From Clostridia bacterium (GTDB lineage: Bacteria > Bacillota > Clostridia > Oscillospirales > Acutalibacteraceae), in contig JAFZUV010000007.1 in NCBI GenBank assembly GCA_017618135.1, positions 246,360-310,359 of the forward strand: 64,000 nt of DNA, written 5' to 3'. The position numbers and the translations under genes are program-made. Positions 7,318 to 15,287 of the stretch are shown in pieces (positions within the stretch are counted from its first letter, which is position 1; each line of letters begins with the position of its first letter). A model generated the notes under the pieces. The model was given only the letters and a program-made list of their open reading frames with translations. It was not told the origin of the DNA and searched no databases.

Positions 7318-7346
7318 TTGACAATTACTCAAAGATTGAGTATACT
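7318..7346 (+). promoter_or_regulatory. Promoter of the lipoprotein operon with embedded operator 2
   Basis: TTGACA at 7318-7323 and TATACT at 7341-7346 with a 17-bp spacer. The second palindrome, TACTCA-N5-TGAGTA at 7326-7342, fills the spacer exactly, so a bound repressor would block RNA polymerase. Confidence 0.85.
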
Positions 7347-7369
7347 ATTCGCAAAGGGGGGAACCGAAT

Positions 7370-7582
7370 ATGAAAAAACTATTACTGGTCATTATGATTG
7401 CCGCTATAATTTTAGCGCTATCTGCTTGTGGGGAATCTGCACCGGACCCAAATCGTACCAGGGAATCCTGTAGCTTTTTGGGAGAGGCACCTGTTTATCC
7501 GTCTTATCATAATAATGGCTACTGTCATCGGGACGGCGATGGATATTATTGGCCAGGATTTGGTCACCATCATCATAAATAA
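7370..7582 (+). CDS. Small His-rich putative lipoprotein
   Basis: 70 residues. An N-terminal lipoprotein signal (MKKLLLVIMIAAIILALSAC) ends in lipobox L-S-A-C, predicting diacylglyceryl-Cys at residue 20 and anchoring outside the membrane. The mature part is only about 50 residues, rich in Tyr, Gly, Asp and His and ending GFGHHHHK; with two further cysteines and another His it could bind a metal, but this is inference. GGGGGG lies before the ATG. It is the first gene after the operator-controlled promoter. I do not recognise a family. Confidence 0.75.
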   Translation: MKKLLLVIMIAAIILALSACGESAPDPNRTRESCSFLGEAPVYPSYHNNGYCHRDGDGYYWPGFGHHHHK

Positions 7583-7597
7583 TTATGAGGTGTAGAA

Positions 7598-7879
7598 ATG
7601 CAAATATTGTGTATTGTCCGAAATGGTGAAATCATAGCTAAGGGCATTTATCTTCCAAAAGCAGTGTTTTTAATGCAAGATAACGGCGGTTTAACAAAAT
7701 CATATTCTGATATGGGTGTCTTTATTTTGCTTAAGGGTAGCAAGGTTTTAGCAAGTGACAACATTCTTAGTGACTATATTTGTGATAATGTGACGAGTAA
7801 AGATTTGATCTTTCAAAGTAGAAATCTTGCGGCAAAATTTGTCCTGGGTGACAAAGGACACACAAACGTTTGGAAATAA
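7598..7879 (+). CDS. Hypothetical protein in the XRE-controlled operon
   Basis: 93 residues, GAGGTG ribosome site, 15 bases after the lipoprotein stop, so probably cotranscribed. No signal peptide or membrane helix. It starts MQILCIVRNGEIIAKGIYLP and looks like a small beta-rich soluble domain. No family recognised; function open. Confidence 0.6.
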   Translation: MQILCIVRNGEIIAKGIYLPKAVFLMQDNGGLTKSYSDMGVFILLKGSKVLASDNILSDYICDNVTSKDLIFQSRNLAAKFVLGDKGHTNVWK

Positions 7880-7969
7880 ATTAATATCAGCATTGTGTAA
7901 TTTTCGTAATCAAAAACACCAGAGATATAGCCTAATTACACTTTTGGGCTATTTTGTCTGTTAATCACA

Positions 7970-8004
7970 AAAACAGACAAGTCGAAATACTTGTCTGTTT
8001 TTTA
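7970..8004 (+). terminator. Terminator of the lipoprotein operon
   Basis: AAAACAGACAAG pairs with CTTGTCTGTTTT around an 8-base loop, followed by T residues. Confidence 0.85.
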
Positions 8005-8005
8005 T

Positions 8006-8180
8006 CCATTGCGAAAGCAATGGTATATCATCAATGTGCTTTGCACATAGTATCTCATCAGTCCATAAGGACTGTATATCATCACACCACAGGTGTGTAT
8101 CAATTTTCGCAATGATGATATACAAGACTTTGTCTTGATGATATGCAATTCGTTACGGAATTGATGATATACACGCTTCG
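8006..8180. repeat. Array of short hairpins separated by TATATCATCA-type spacers
   Basis: At least six small palindromes follow each other: CCATTGC-GAAA-GCAATGG (8006-8023), ATGTGC-TTT-GCACAT (8034-8048), CAGTCC-ATAA-GGACTG (8059-8074), CACACC-ACA-GGTGTG, AAGAC-TTT-GTCTT and AATTC-GTTACG-GAATT. They are joined by TATATCATCA (8024, 8075 and a variant at 8050) in the left half and by its complement TGATGATATA/C in the right half (8113, 8137, 8162), so the whole array is also one large foldback. No gene fits here. Confidence 0.8.
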
Positions 8181-8229
8181 CGGTGAAATCCGACTGCGTC
8201 GGGTTAAAAGGACGGATTTAATTTCACCG
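8181..8229. repeat. Nested hairpin adjoining the array
   Basis: CGGTGAAAT (8181-8189) pairs perfectly with ATTTCACCG (8221-8229); inside it CCGAC-TGC-GTCGG forms a second stem. Open frames crossing this stretch look like repeat translations, not genes. From here to 8460 I see nothing else I can support. Confidence 0.65.
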
Positions 8230-8462
8230 AACGCGTCAGAGTTCGATTTCGTCATTTGTACAGCTGATTTTTTGTCCGGAAAACACGGCGTAGATTTGGC
8301 TTTTTTATTGTTCTTCAAGGCTTTAATTGTCGAATATGTTTTTAGGAGCATAGGACCTTAATTACTATTACATACAAAAAGCTGTTGAAAACATGTTTGT
8401 TTTATTATATACTGAACACAGGATATATTGCAATGCTCTGTTATCTACAAGGAGAAATGTTT

Positions 8463-8651
8463 ATGGTAGAAGAAAAGCGATTTACTAAAGCAACCTGGCA
8501 GATTATGGAACAGTCATTTTTCAGGTTCGACAGGTCCGTAAATGTTGTGACCTGGTTATTAGCGGCGATGATCACGGTACTGTTTACAGCTTTAGTAAAC
8601 GTTATCGCACTAAGAAAGGTGAAAAGCTTGAAATTGACCGATATGTCCTGA
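8463..8651 (+). pseudogene. Remnant of the C-terminus of an FtsX-like ABC permease
   Basis: 62 residues from ATG 8463. The segment NVVTWLLAAMITVLFTALVN followed by ALRKVKSLKLTDMS resembles the last transmembrane helix and cytoplasmic tail of FtsX/MacB-type permeases, in which this is the end of a protein of several hundred residues. The rest of the permease and its ATPase are absent, and the hairpin array lies just upstream, so this is best read as the leftover of a deleted gene. It could still be translated as a single-helix peptide. Confidence 0.55.
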
Positions 8652-8669
8652 TGCTATGGGGGGAATTAT

Positions 8670-9485
8670 ATGTTCTCTTTTGAGCATATTTTATGGATAA
8701 TAATTTCATTTGTGTTTGTCGCTCTTATTATATTTTTTTATGGAAGGAAAAAACCAAGCTTTGAAAAGGTTTTAAACTGTGCGATTATTGGGTGTATAGC
8801 GTCAGAAATATTAAAACTTATCAGTTACATTAAATTGGTTCCGTCAGCAGGCGGTGAAATGGCAACACCTTATCTACCACTCAGTCAATTACCTTTGCAT
8901 ATGTGTTCTTTGCAAATCGTTTTAATCATTTATGTCAGATATGCAAAGAATAAAGACCGCAGAGATTATGTCCTTGCCTTTATGTATCCGACAACTATTG
9001 TAGGAGCAATCTCAGCAATGATATTGCCGAGAATTTTTAGAACCGATGTCACGCCCGACAAAGCCTTTTTAACGCCTGTCACGTATCAATTCTTTTTTTA
9101 CCATGTGCTGCTTATCGCATTGGGAGTAATAATTGTCAGGTCCGGTGAAATAAACTGGCAAAAACGCCATTTGAAAGCGGCGTTGATTATATTCTTCGTT
9201 ATGTCATTCGCGTCATTTTATTTAAATTCTGTTTTTGCAGTGCCGACATATGTTGACGGGAAACTCGTAAGCGTTGATTTCAGCACAAACTTTTTTTATT
9301 CATATCAAAACCCCTTGGGTATAACATTCACAGCCATTTGGCAATGGTATCTTTATGTGATGGGAATGTATATACTTGCGGTTTCAATAATTGTTTTGTT
9401 CATATATCCATTGATATTTGCACAAGCGAAAAGAGTGACTGTTTTACCTGGTAAAAAAGTCAAACAATGTAAAACGAATGGATAG
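8670..9485 (+). CDS. YwaF/TIGR02206-type integral membrane protein
   Basis: 271 residues with about seven membrane helices and no signal peptide. The conserved-looking LPLSQLPLHMCSLQIVL block, the FYHVLLIALG helix and the tail region match the YwaF family of Firmicutes membrane proteins, whose function is unknown. GGGGGG lies before the ATG. It follows the permease remnant after 18 bases, probably sharing whatever promoter served that gene, and the trehalase downstream has its own promoter. Confidence 0.75.
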   Translation: MFSFEHILWIIISFVFVALIIFFYGRKKPSFEKVLNCAIIGCIASEILKLISYIKLVPSAGGEMATPYLPLSQLPLHMCSLQIVLIIYVRYAKNKDRRDYVLAFMYPTTIVGAISAMILPRIFRTDVTPDKAFLTPVTYQFFFYHVLLIALGVIIVRSGEINWQKRHLKAALIIFFVMSFASFYLNSVFAVPTYVDGKLVSVDFSTNFFYSYQNPLGITFTAIWQWYLYVMGMYILAVSIIVLFIYPLIFAQAKRVTVLPGKKVKQCKTNG

Positions 9486-9534
9486 TCACCCATCAAATCT
9501 GAATTCCATGTTGCATCTATTCGGCATATATCGC

Positions 9535-9563
9535 TTGACTTTTTTGTGTAAATGGCTGATAAT
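9535..9563 (+). promoter_or_regulatory. Promoter of the trehalase gene
   Basis: TTGACT at 9535-9540 and GATAAT at 9558-9563 with a 17-bp spacer; about 80 bases of leader before the ATG at 9647. Confidence 0.7.
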
Positions 9564-9646
9564 ATACTCGGTGTGCGCATATAGCGCAATATAATTTTAA
9601 ACCGATTTGCACGGCAAGTGATTTTGATAAGGTACAGGTGATTTAA

Positions 9647-10873
9647 ATGAGGGAAAAGGTTTTAAAATATATAACTGAGAACCTGCAAAAGACCATAAGG
9701 TATAATCCTGAGGACAAGGGCAATCTTATAGGGCTTCCGAGACCCTATAATGTTCCTTCTGTTTCAGAAAAATTTCAGGAAATGTATTATTGGGATACAT
9801 ATTTTTTAAACAGAGGACTGATACTGCTCGGAAATGTTGAACAGGCAAAAAACAACACCGAAAATATGTTTTTTTTGATAGATAAATACGGTTTTATGCC
9901 AAATGGAAACAGAACCTTTTATTTGCATAATTCGCAACCGCCGTTTTTATCATTGATGGTTGATGACATATATTCGTCAACCGGTGATAAAGAGTGGCTC
10001 GCGTACGCATATAAAATTCTCGAAAAAGAGTATGCTTTCTGGCAAAACGAAAGAAATACAGAAATAGGTCTTAATCAGTATACCGGAAACAAAAAAATGG
10101 CAATGGACGAAAAAATGTTTGAGGGTTTTTTAAGGCGAATCGGTAATCGCCCCGAAGGGCATACCGACGAGCATCTTTCATGCCAATATGTTGCGGCGTG
10201 TGAAAGCGGATGGGATATCAGCCCGAGGTTTGGCTTTTATGTTGAAAATTTTGTCAATGTAGAGCTTAACGCATTACTTTATGCGCTTGAGAAAAATATG
10301 TCAAAGTTCAGCCGCGAGCTTGGAATTTCAGCAGATAATTGGGATGAAAGAGCCGCTGACCGTCTTGAAAAAATGAACAAGTATATGCTGAAAGACGACA
10401 TATATTATGATTACGATTTTAAAAACGGAATTATAAGTGATAAATTCACTTGTGCGAGCTATTATCCGATGATGCTTGGTATGATTGATGATGACCGGGC
10501 AAAAGCCCTTGCAGATAATTTAAAACGCATTGAAACCGATTATGGTGTTGCCGTAACGGAGAAAATGTATGATGCCGATAAATATACTTATCAGTGGCAA
10601 TATCCGAATGGCTGGTCACCGCTGTTCGATATAGTGTTTAGAGGGCTTTACAGATACGGTTATAAGGCAAAGTCAAAGGAAATAGCGCAAAAATATGTAG
10701 ATCTTATTGAAAATAACTTCCGCAAGACGGGTAATCTTTGGGAAAAATACAATGTCGTTTCCGGAGGTATTGATGTTAAGTACGAATCTTCAAACGGTGT
10801 ATGCGATATGCCTCCGATGATTGGATGGACAGCCGGAGTATATATTGAGGCTCTAAAAATTATTGAACAATAA
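9647..10873 (+). CDS. GH37-family trehalase-like glycosidase, cytosolic
   Basis: 408 residues without signal peptide; typical bacterial GH37 trehalases run to about 540, so this is a compact version. It should hydrolyse alpha,alpha-trehalose (or a related glucoside) to glucose. Seen: EMYYWDTYF (45-53), GNRTFYLHNSQPP (87-99), CESGWD with the expected general acid Asp190, QWQYPNGWSPL (316-326), and WEKYNV with the expected general base Glu366, plus IGWTAGVYIE near the end. Both catalytic positions are intact. It stands alone with its own promoter and terminator; no transporter or PTS gene lies beside it, so the substrate source is unclear. Confidence 0.85.
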   Translation: MREKVLKYITENLQKTIRYNPEDKGNLIGLPRPYNVPSVSEKFQEMYYWDTYFLNRGLILLGNVEQAKNNTENMFFLIDKYGFMPNGNRTFYLHNSQPPFLSLMVDDIYSSTGDKEWLAYAYKILEKEYAFWQNERNTEIGLNQYTGNKKMAMDEKMFEGFLRRIGNRPEGHTDEHLSCQYVAACESGWDISPRFGFYVENFVNVELNALLYALEKNMSKFSRELGISADNWDERAADRLEKMNKYMLKDDIYYDYDFKNGIISDKFTCASYYPMMLGMIDDDRAKALADNLKRIETDYGVAVTEKMYDADKYTYQWQYPNGWSPLFDIVFRGLYRYGYKAKSKEIAQKYVDLIENNFRKTGNLWEKYNVVSGGIDVKYESSNGVCDMPPMIGWTAGVYIEALKIIEQ

Positions 10874-10894
10874 ATCAATTCAATATAATTGCTT

Positions 10895-10922
10895 AAAGCG
10901 CGCCTGCGGGCGCGCTTTTTTG
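10895..10922 (+). terminator. Terminator of the trehalase gene
   Basis: AAAGCGCGCC-TGC-GGGCGCGCTTT followed by a T-run. Confidence 0.9.
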
Positions 10923-10975
10923 TGTGCAATACTTCTTTGGTAACAAGAAGTTTTTTTGTTTTTTTAAAAAAACAC

Positions 10976-11004
10976 TTGATTTTTATTGAAAGTGGAGTTA
11001 TAAT
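10976..11004 (+). promoter_or_regulatory. Promoter of the mraZ division/cell-wall operon
   Basis: TTGATT at 10976-10981 and TATAAT at 10999-11004 with a 17-bp spacer. Confidence 0.8.
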
Positions 11005-11018
11005 ACAAATCAGTGGGG

Positions 11019-11057
11019 AAAAGTGTATCTATTTACAATAAAAGTGTACAAAAGTGT
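11019..11057 (+). promoter_or_regulatory. MraZ-box-like AAAGTGT repeats in the leader
   Basis: AAAGTGT occurs at 11020, 11041 and 11051, the last two as a 10-base direct repeat and the first about two helical turns away; AAAGTGG at 10989 lies inside the promoter spacer. MraZ of other Mollicutes/Firmicutes binds tandem AAAGTGK-type repeats before its own gene and represses the operon, so autoregulation is likely. Confidence 0.75.
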
Positions 11058-11084
11058 TGATTTTCACAAAGGGAGGTGGCAAGC

Positions 11085-11510
11085 ATGCTTTACGGTGGAT
11101 ATGACCATAGTATTGATAAAAAGGGCAGGCTTGCCATACCGTCAAAGCTGCGTGATGAGCTTGGCGACAGCTTTATGATTTGCAAAGGTATTTACGGCAA
11201 GCGCTGTGTTTGCGTATATCCCAAAGCAAAATGGGAAGAGCTTGTTGAAAAAATCGGGCAATTACCTGCGGCAAGATCGAGTGTTGTCAAGCGATTTTTG
11301 TACGATGGAGCATTTAATGTGGAGTTTGATTCGCAAGGCAGAATACTTATTCCGGCATCCCTTCGCGAGTATGCTTCGCTTGAAACGGAGGCTCATATAA
11401 TAGGTGTTGATACCAACCTTGAAATATGGAACAAGGATGTATGGGGCGAAGAAAATAGTGAATATACTCCGGAAACAATTGCTTCTATAGTGCAGGATCT
11501 TGATTTTTAA
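11085..11510 (+). CDS. mraZ: MraZ, transcriptional regulator of the dcw operon
   Basis: 141 residues. A DNA-binding, AbrB-like-fold protein that forms rings and represses the division and cell wall operon. Two MraZ domains are visible: residues about 1-60 (YDHSIDKKGRLAIPSKLRDEL) and 75-130 (VEFDSQGRILIPASLREYA); the DxxGRxxIP signature appears in both. ATG 11085 is chosen because GGGAGG is at the right distance and the family starts here; the in-frame GTG at 11076 overlaps the ribosome site. First gene of the operon. Confidence 0.95.
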   Translation: MLYGGYDHSIDKKGRLAIPSKLRDELGDSFMICKGIYGKRCVCVYPKAKWEELVEKIGQLPAARSSVVKRFLYDGAFNVEFDSQGRILIPASLREYASLETEAHIIGVDTNLEIWNKDVWGEENSEYTPETIASIVQDLDF

Positions 11511-11511
11511 T

Positions 11512-12441
11512 ATGGAATTTAATCATAAGTCAGTTCTTTTAGAAGAAGCGATAAACTCACTTGATATTAAGCCGGATGGTATTTATGTTGATGGTACAGT
11601 AGGTGGAGCCGGTCATTCCGTCCAGATTGCAAAGCGGCTTAACAGCGGTAGACTTTTTGCCTTTGACCGCGATATTGGGGCGGTAAGGGTTGCTTCAGAG
11701 AGATTAAAGAATTATAACGCAACGGTTATTGAAACAAATTATGATTGTATGCGGGAGGTACTAAAAAGCTACGGTGTATTTTCGGTAGACGGCGTGCTTT
11801 TGGATTTGGGCGTTTCCTCCTATCAGCTCGATAACGCCTCCCGCGGTTTCTCTTACCGTCAAGATGCGCCCCTTGATATGAGGATGTCAAATAGCGGTAT
11901 CACTGCCGCATATATAGTAAACAACTATTCTACGGAGGAATTAACAAGAGTATTTAAGGATTACGGCGAAGAAAAGTTCGCTTTCAAAATAGCAAAAAAA
12001 ATAGTTGCTGAAAGAGAACGCTCGCCAATACTTACAACGCTTGCTCTTGCGGATGTTATCAATTCCTGTATGCCGGCGGCGGCAAGGCGGGAGGGTAATC
12101 CTTCAAGAAGATGCTTTCAGGCGTTGAGAATTGAAGTCAACGGCGAACTTGACAGCCTTAAAAAGATACTGGATGAGGCATTTGATATGCTGAATGTCGG
12201 AGGAGTTCTGGCAATTATTACTTTTCACTCGCTTGAGGACAGGGCAGTTAAGCAAAAATTCAAAGAGTTTTGTACGGGTTGCATTTGCCCGCCGGACTTT
12301 CCGGTCTGCGTTTGTAACAGAAAACCGAGAGGTGAACTTATTTCGCGTAAGCCGGTACTTCCGAGCGATGAAGAAATCAAAGAAAATTCAAGAAGCAGAA
12401 GCGCAAAGCTTCGTGCTATAAGGAAGATAAGAGGAGAATAG
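11512..12441 (+). CDS. rsmH: 16S rRNA (cytosine(1402)-N4)-methyltransferase
   Basis: 309 residues. Methylates N4 of C1402 in the decoding centre using SAM. Seen: HKSVLLEEAINSL, YVDGTVGGAGHS (SAM motif), FAFDRDIGA, LDLGVSSYQLDNASRGFSYR, PLDMRM, NPSRRCFQALRIEVN, ITFHSLEDRAVKQ and CxxC-type CTGCICPPDFPVCVCNR near the end. ATG 11512 matches the family start, one base after the mraZ stop. Confidence 0.97.
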   Translation: MEFNHKSVLLEEAINSLDIKPDGIYVDGTVGGAGHSVQIAKRLNSGRLFAFDRDIGAVRVASERLKNYNATVIETNYDCMREVLKSYGVFSVDGVLLDLGVSSYQLDNASRGFSYRQDAPLDMRMSNSGITAAYIVNNYSTEELTRVFKDYGEEKFAFKIAKKIVAERERSPILTTLALADVINSCMPAAARREGNPSRRCFQALRIEVNGELDSLKKILDEAFDMLNVGGVLAIITFHSLEDRAVKQKFKEFCTGCICPPDFPVCVCNRKPRGELISRKPVLPSDEEIKENSRSRSAKLRAIRKIRGE

Positions 12442-12447
12442 ATTTAA

Positions 12448-12930
12448 GTGGATAACATTAAGTATTACAATGATAGCCTCGCATATGATTTTGAGATGTT
12501 TATGCCGCGTAGCAATACTGTTCGCAAAACAGAAGGCAAAGATAATATAGTTAAGCTTCCAAAGTCTGAAATTCGCGTTCTTTCGCGGAGAAAATCAGCG
12601 GCAAGACATTTGACGGCCAGTGCGTTTGCCGTGCTTACCAGCGTCTTAATATTAGCTGCGCTTTGCGGCAATATTTTCTTGCGTCTGCGTATCAATGAGG
12701 TGAATTCCGAAATCAACAGGGTAAAAAGTGAGATAGAGGCGGCTAAAAGCGAGCGGACGAGCTTAGCGGTTGAGCTTGAGAGGGAAGTATCATTTTCAAA
12801 TATTGAGCTGGAAGCAACAGAACTTGGTATGCAGAAAATGGATAAGAGTCAAGTGAAATATATAAGAGTAAATGAAAAAAACACCGCTGTTACAAAAGAC
12901 GGTAAGACTCTTACAAGCAGCAGTGATTAA
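12448..12930 (+). CDS. ftsL: FtsL-like division protein
   Basis: 160 residues from GTG 12448 (GGAGAA upstream). Topology: basic cytoplasmic region to about residue 50, one membrane helix (ASAFAVLTSVLILAALCGNIFL), then an extracytoplasmic coiled coil (RLRINEVNSEINRVKSEIEAAK, about 75-120) as in FtsL/DivIC bitopic proteins that bind FtsQ and activate septal FtsW-FtsI. Sequence identity is weak, as usual for FtsL; the call rests on topology and on position between rsmH and the PBP. Confidence 0.8.
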   Translation: MDNIKYYNDSLAYDFEMFMPRSNTVRKTEGKDNIVKLPKSEIRVLSRRKSAARHLTASAFAVLTSVLILAALCGNIFLRLRINEVNSEINRVKSEIEAAKSERTSLAVELEREVSFSNIELEATELGMQKMDKSQVKYIRVNEKNTAVTKDGKTLTSSSD

Positions 12931-13027
12931 GGTATAAGGACAAAAATACAATAATATAATATTGATGAATACGGGAGTGGAGAAAATCTTTGCTCTCGTT
13001 TTCGACCTATAAACGGGAGGTAAAGAA

Positions 13028-15274
13028 ATGTCGCTTAAGCCTGACAAACAGATGATCAGAAGAAGTGTTTTTATATTGGTTATAGCAATCCTTTGCCTCA
13101 CTCTGGTTTCTGGTGTAAGTCTCGTAAAAATAATGATAATTAAGGGCGAGGAGTATCAAAGCAAGGCTTCTGAGCAGCAACTGTATGACAGTATGGTAAC
13201 GGCACCGAGGGGAAACATTTACGACCGAAATATGAATCTCCTCGCTACAAGCGCTACCGCATGGACAGTTTATGTTATGCCAAACAGTATAAACAAACTT
13301 AAAGACGCCGAAAAAGCAGGTAAAATCAGAGAGATTATAAAAGTGGGTCTTTCTGATATTCTCCAAATGGATGGCGAAGAAATTGAAAAAAAGATAAATC
13401 AAAGCTCCTACTATGTTATAATAAAAAAGAAAGTTGAAAAGAATACGGCGGATGAGGTCAGAAAGTTTATTTCTGCAAACAAAGACTACGATATGACGAG
13501 ATATTTAGGTCTTGACGAAGCGACTAAGCGTTATTATCCAAATGATTCACTTGCTTCCTGCGTATTAGGCTTTGTAGGGGACGACGATCAGGGACTCGCA
13601 GGTCTTGAAAGCTATTACGATAATGAACTTACCGGTGTGCCGGGAAGAGTTGTGGCGGCGAAAAATGCGAAAGGAACAGATATGCCTTTTACATATGAAA
13701 AAGTGGAAGAAGCAAGACGGGGTAATTCATTGGTTTCAACGCTTGACTCATATGTTCAGTATGTGTGCGAAAAGTATCTCGATGCCGCAGTTGAAGAAAA
13801 TCATATTGCGGAGCGTGGCGCTGTCATAGCGATGAATGTCAATACAGGGGCAATTCTCGGCATGGCAATAAGCGGGGACTTCAATCCCAATAGTCCGTTT
13901 ACATTAGCAAGCGGAGATCAAGCTCAGGTTGATGCTGCTGTTGAAGACGAGAAGAGCAACCTAAAGAACGAATTGCTCAATCGCCAGTGGCGAAATAAAG
14001 CTGTTTCCGATACCTATGAACCCGGTTCGGTGTTTAAAATATTCACCGCGGCAACTGCACTTGAAGAGGGACTCATCAGTATCGAAAGCTCTTTTACTTG
14101 TAATTATACCTTTGTTGTTGCCGGAAATGCATATCACTGTCATCACGACGGTGGTCACGGTACGCAGTCTCTCCAGCAGGCGATATCCAATTCGTGCAAC
14201 CCGGCATTCATACAAATTGGGCAACTCATAGGAACAAAAATATTTAATAAATACTTTAAAGCTTTCGGTATGACCGAAAAAACAGGAATAGACTTACCCG
14301 GTGAGGCTCTGCCCACATATCACCAGGAAGAAAAAATGGGACCGACGGAGCTGGCGTCTTCATCATTTGGTCAAACATTCAATGTTACGCCTGTTCAGAT
14401 GATAACAATGGCGGCTACCGCGGTAAACGGCGGGTATCTTGTACAGCCGCACCTTGTTGATAAAATAATTGACAGCGAAGGCAAGGTTGTAGAAACAAAA
14501 TCAAGCGGATATAAAAGACAAGTCATATCCGAAGGCACTTCAAACACTATGCGTACACTACTTGAATTTGTAGTACAGAACGGTGCTAAAAACGGTATTG
14601 TTCCCGGGTACAGAGTGGGAGGCAAAACCGGCACATCTCAAAAAATGGTTAAAATAGTTGAAACGGGTAACAGAGGATTTTATATAGGTTCTTATGTGGG
14701 AATAGTTCCGATAAATGATCCTCAGGTAGCGGTTTATGTAATGCTTGATGAACCTACCGGCGGAATATATTACGGCGGCGTCATTTCAGCACCGGTCGGT
14801 TCGCGTGTTATGTCGGATATATTACCGTATTTGGGGATTGAGCCTCAATACACGGAGTCAGAGCTTAAAAACATTTCTGTTTCGGTTCCGGATGTTACTT
14901 CAAATGCTCTTATAGACGCAAAGAAGGCACTTAGCTCAGTGGGGCTTTCATATAAGGTCGTAGGAAACGGTTCAAGTGTAGTAAGACAACATCCGACTTC
15001 GGGAAATGCGGTATTTCGCGGCGGTACGGTAATTCTTTATACTGAAGATACCGAGCAGCAAAGCGCCACGGTTCCCAACCTTCTTAATATGACAGCGGAC
15101 GAGGTCAACTCCGCCGCTGCGTCCGCCGGTATAAATGTAGAATTTTCGGGGAATATACCTTCTACGTCAATTAAGTCGTATAAACAAAGCATAAATGCAG
15201 GTGAAACAGTACCGGTAGGGCAAATTGTAACAGTATATTTCCGTGACGAGGGTACTGTTGATCTCGCAGATTGA
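13028..15274 (+). CDS. ftsI: Class B penicillin-binding protein with PASTA domains (FtsI/SpoVD type)
   Basis: 748 residues. Septal peptidoglycan transpeptidase. Order: short cytoplasmic tail, membrane helix (VFILVIAILCLTLVSGVSLV), PBP dimerisation region starting MVTAPRGNIYDRNMNLLA, transpeptidase with SVFK (catalytic Ser about 333), SNSCNP (SxN, about 387) and KTGTSQ (about 532), then two PASTA domains (about 617-745). Two PASTA repeats occur in both PBP2x and SpoVD; without further evidence it could be the vegetative enzyme, the sporulation one, or serve both roles. GGGAGGT ribosome site. Confidence 0.9.
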   Translation: MSLKPDKQMIRRSVFILVIAILCLTLVSGVSLVKIMIIKGEEYQSKASEQQLYDSMVTAPRGNIYDRNMNLLATSATAWTVYVMPNSINKLKDAEKAGKIREIIKVGLSDILQMDGEEIEKKINQSSYYVIIKKKVEKNTADEVRKFISANKDYDMTRYLGLDEATKRYYPNDSLASCVLGFVGDDDQGLAGLESYYDNELTGVPGRVVAAKNAKGTDMPFTYEKVEEARRGNSLVSTLDSYVQYVCEKYLDAAVEENHIAERGAVIAMNVNTGAILGMAISGDFNPNSPFTLASGDQAQVDAAVEDEKSNLKNELLNRQWRNKAVSDTYEPGSVFKIFTAATALEEGLISIESSFTCNYTFVVAGNAYHCHHDGGHGTQSLQQAISNSCNPAFIQIGQLIGTKIFNKYFKAFGMTEKTGIDLPGEALPTYHQEEKMGPTELASSSFGQTFNVTPVQMITMAATAVNGGYLVQPHLVDKIIDSEGKVVETKSSGYKRQVISEGTSNTMRTLLEFVVQNGAKNGIVPGYRVGGKTGTSQKMVKIVETGNRGFYIGSYVGIVPINDPQVAVYVMLDEPTGGIYYGGVISAPVGSRVMSDILPYLGIEPQYTESELKNISVSVPDVTSNALIDAKKALSSVGLSYKVVGNGSSVVRQHPTSGNAVFRGGTVILYTEDTEQQSATVPNLLNMTADEVNSAAASAGINVEFSGNIPSTSIKSYKQSINAGETVPVGQIVTVYFRDEGTVDLAD

Positions 15275-15287
15275 TAAAGGAGTAAAA

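Noticed and set aside
8006-8180. CRISPR array
   Set aside because: The constant parts are only about 10 bases, change orientation midway and the intervals are themselves palindromic; no cas genes are near.
8143-8361. 72-residue open frame over the hairpin array and nested hairpin
   Set aside because: Its codons run through palindromes, there is no ribosome site, and the composition is that of repeat DNA; treated as chance.
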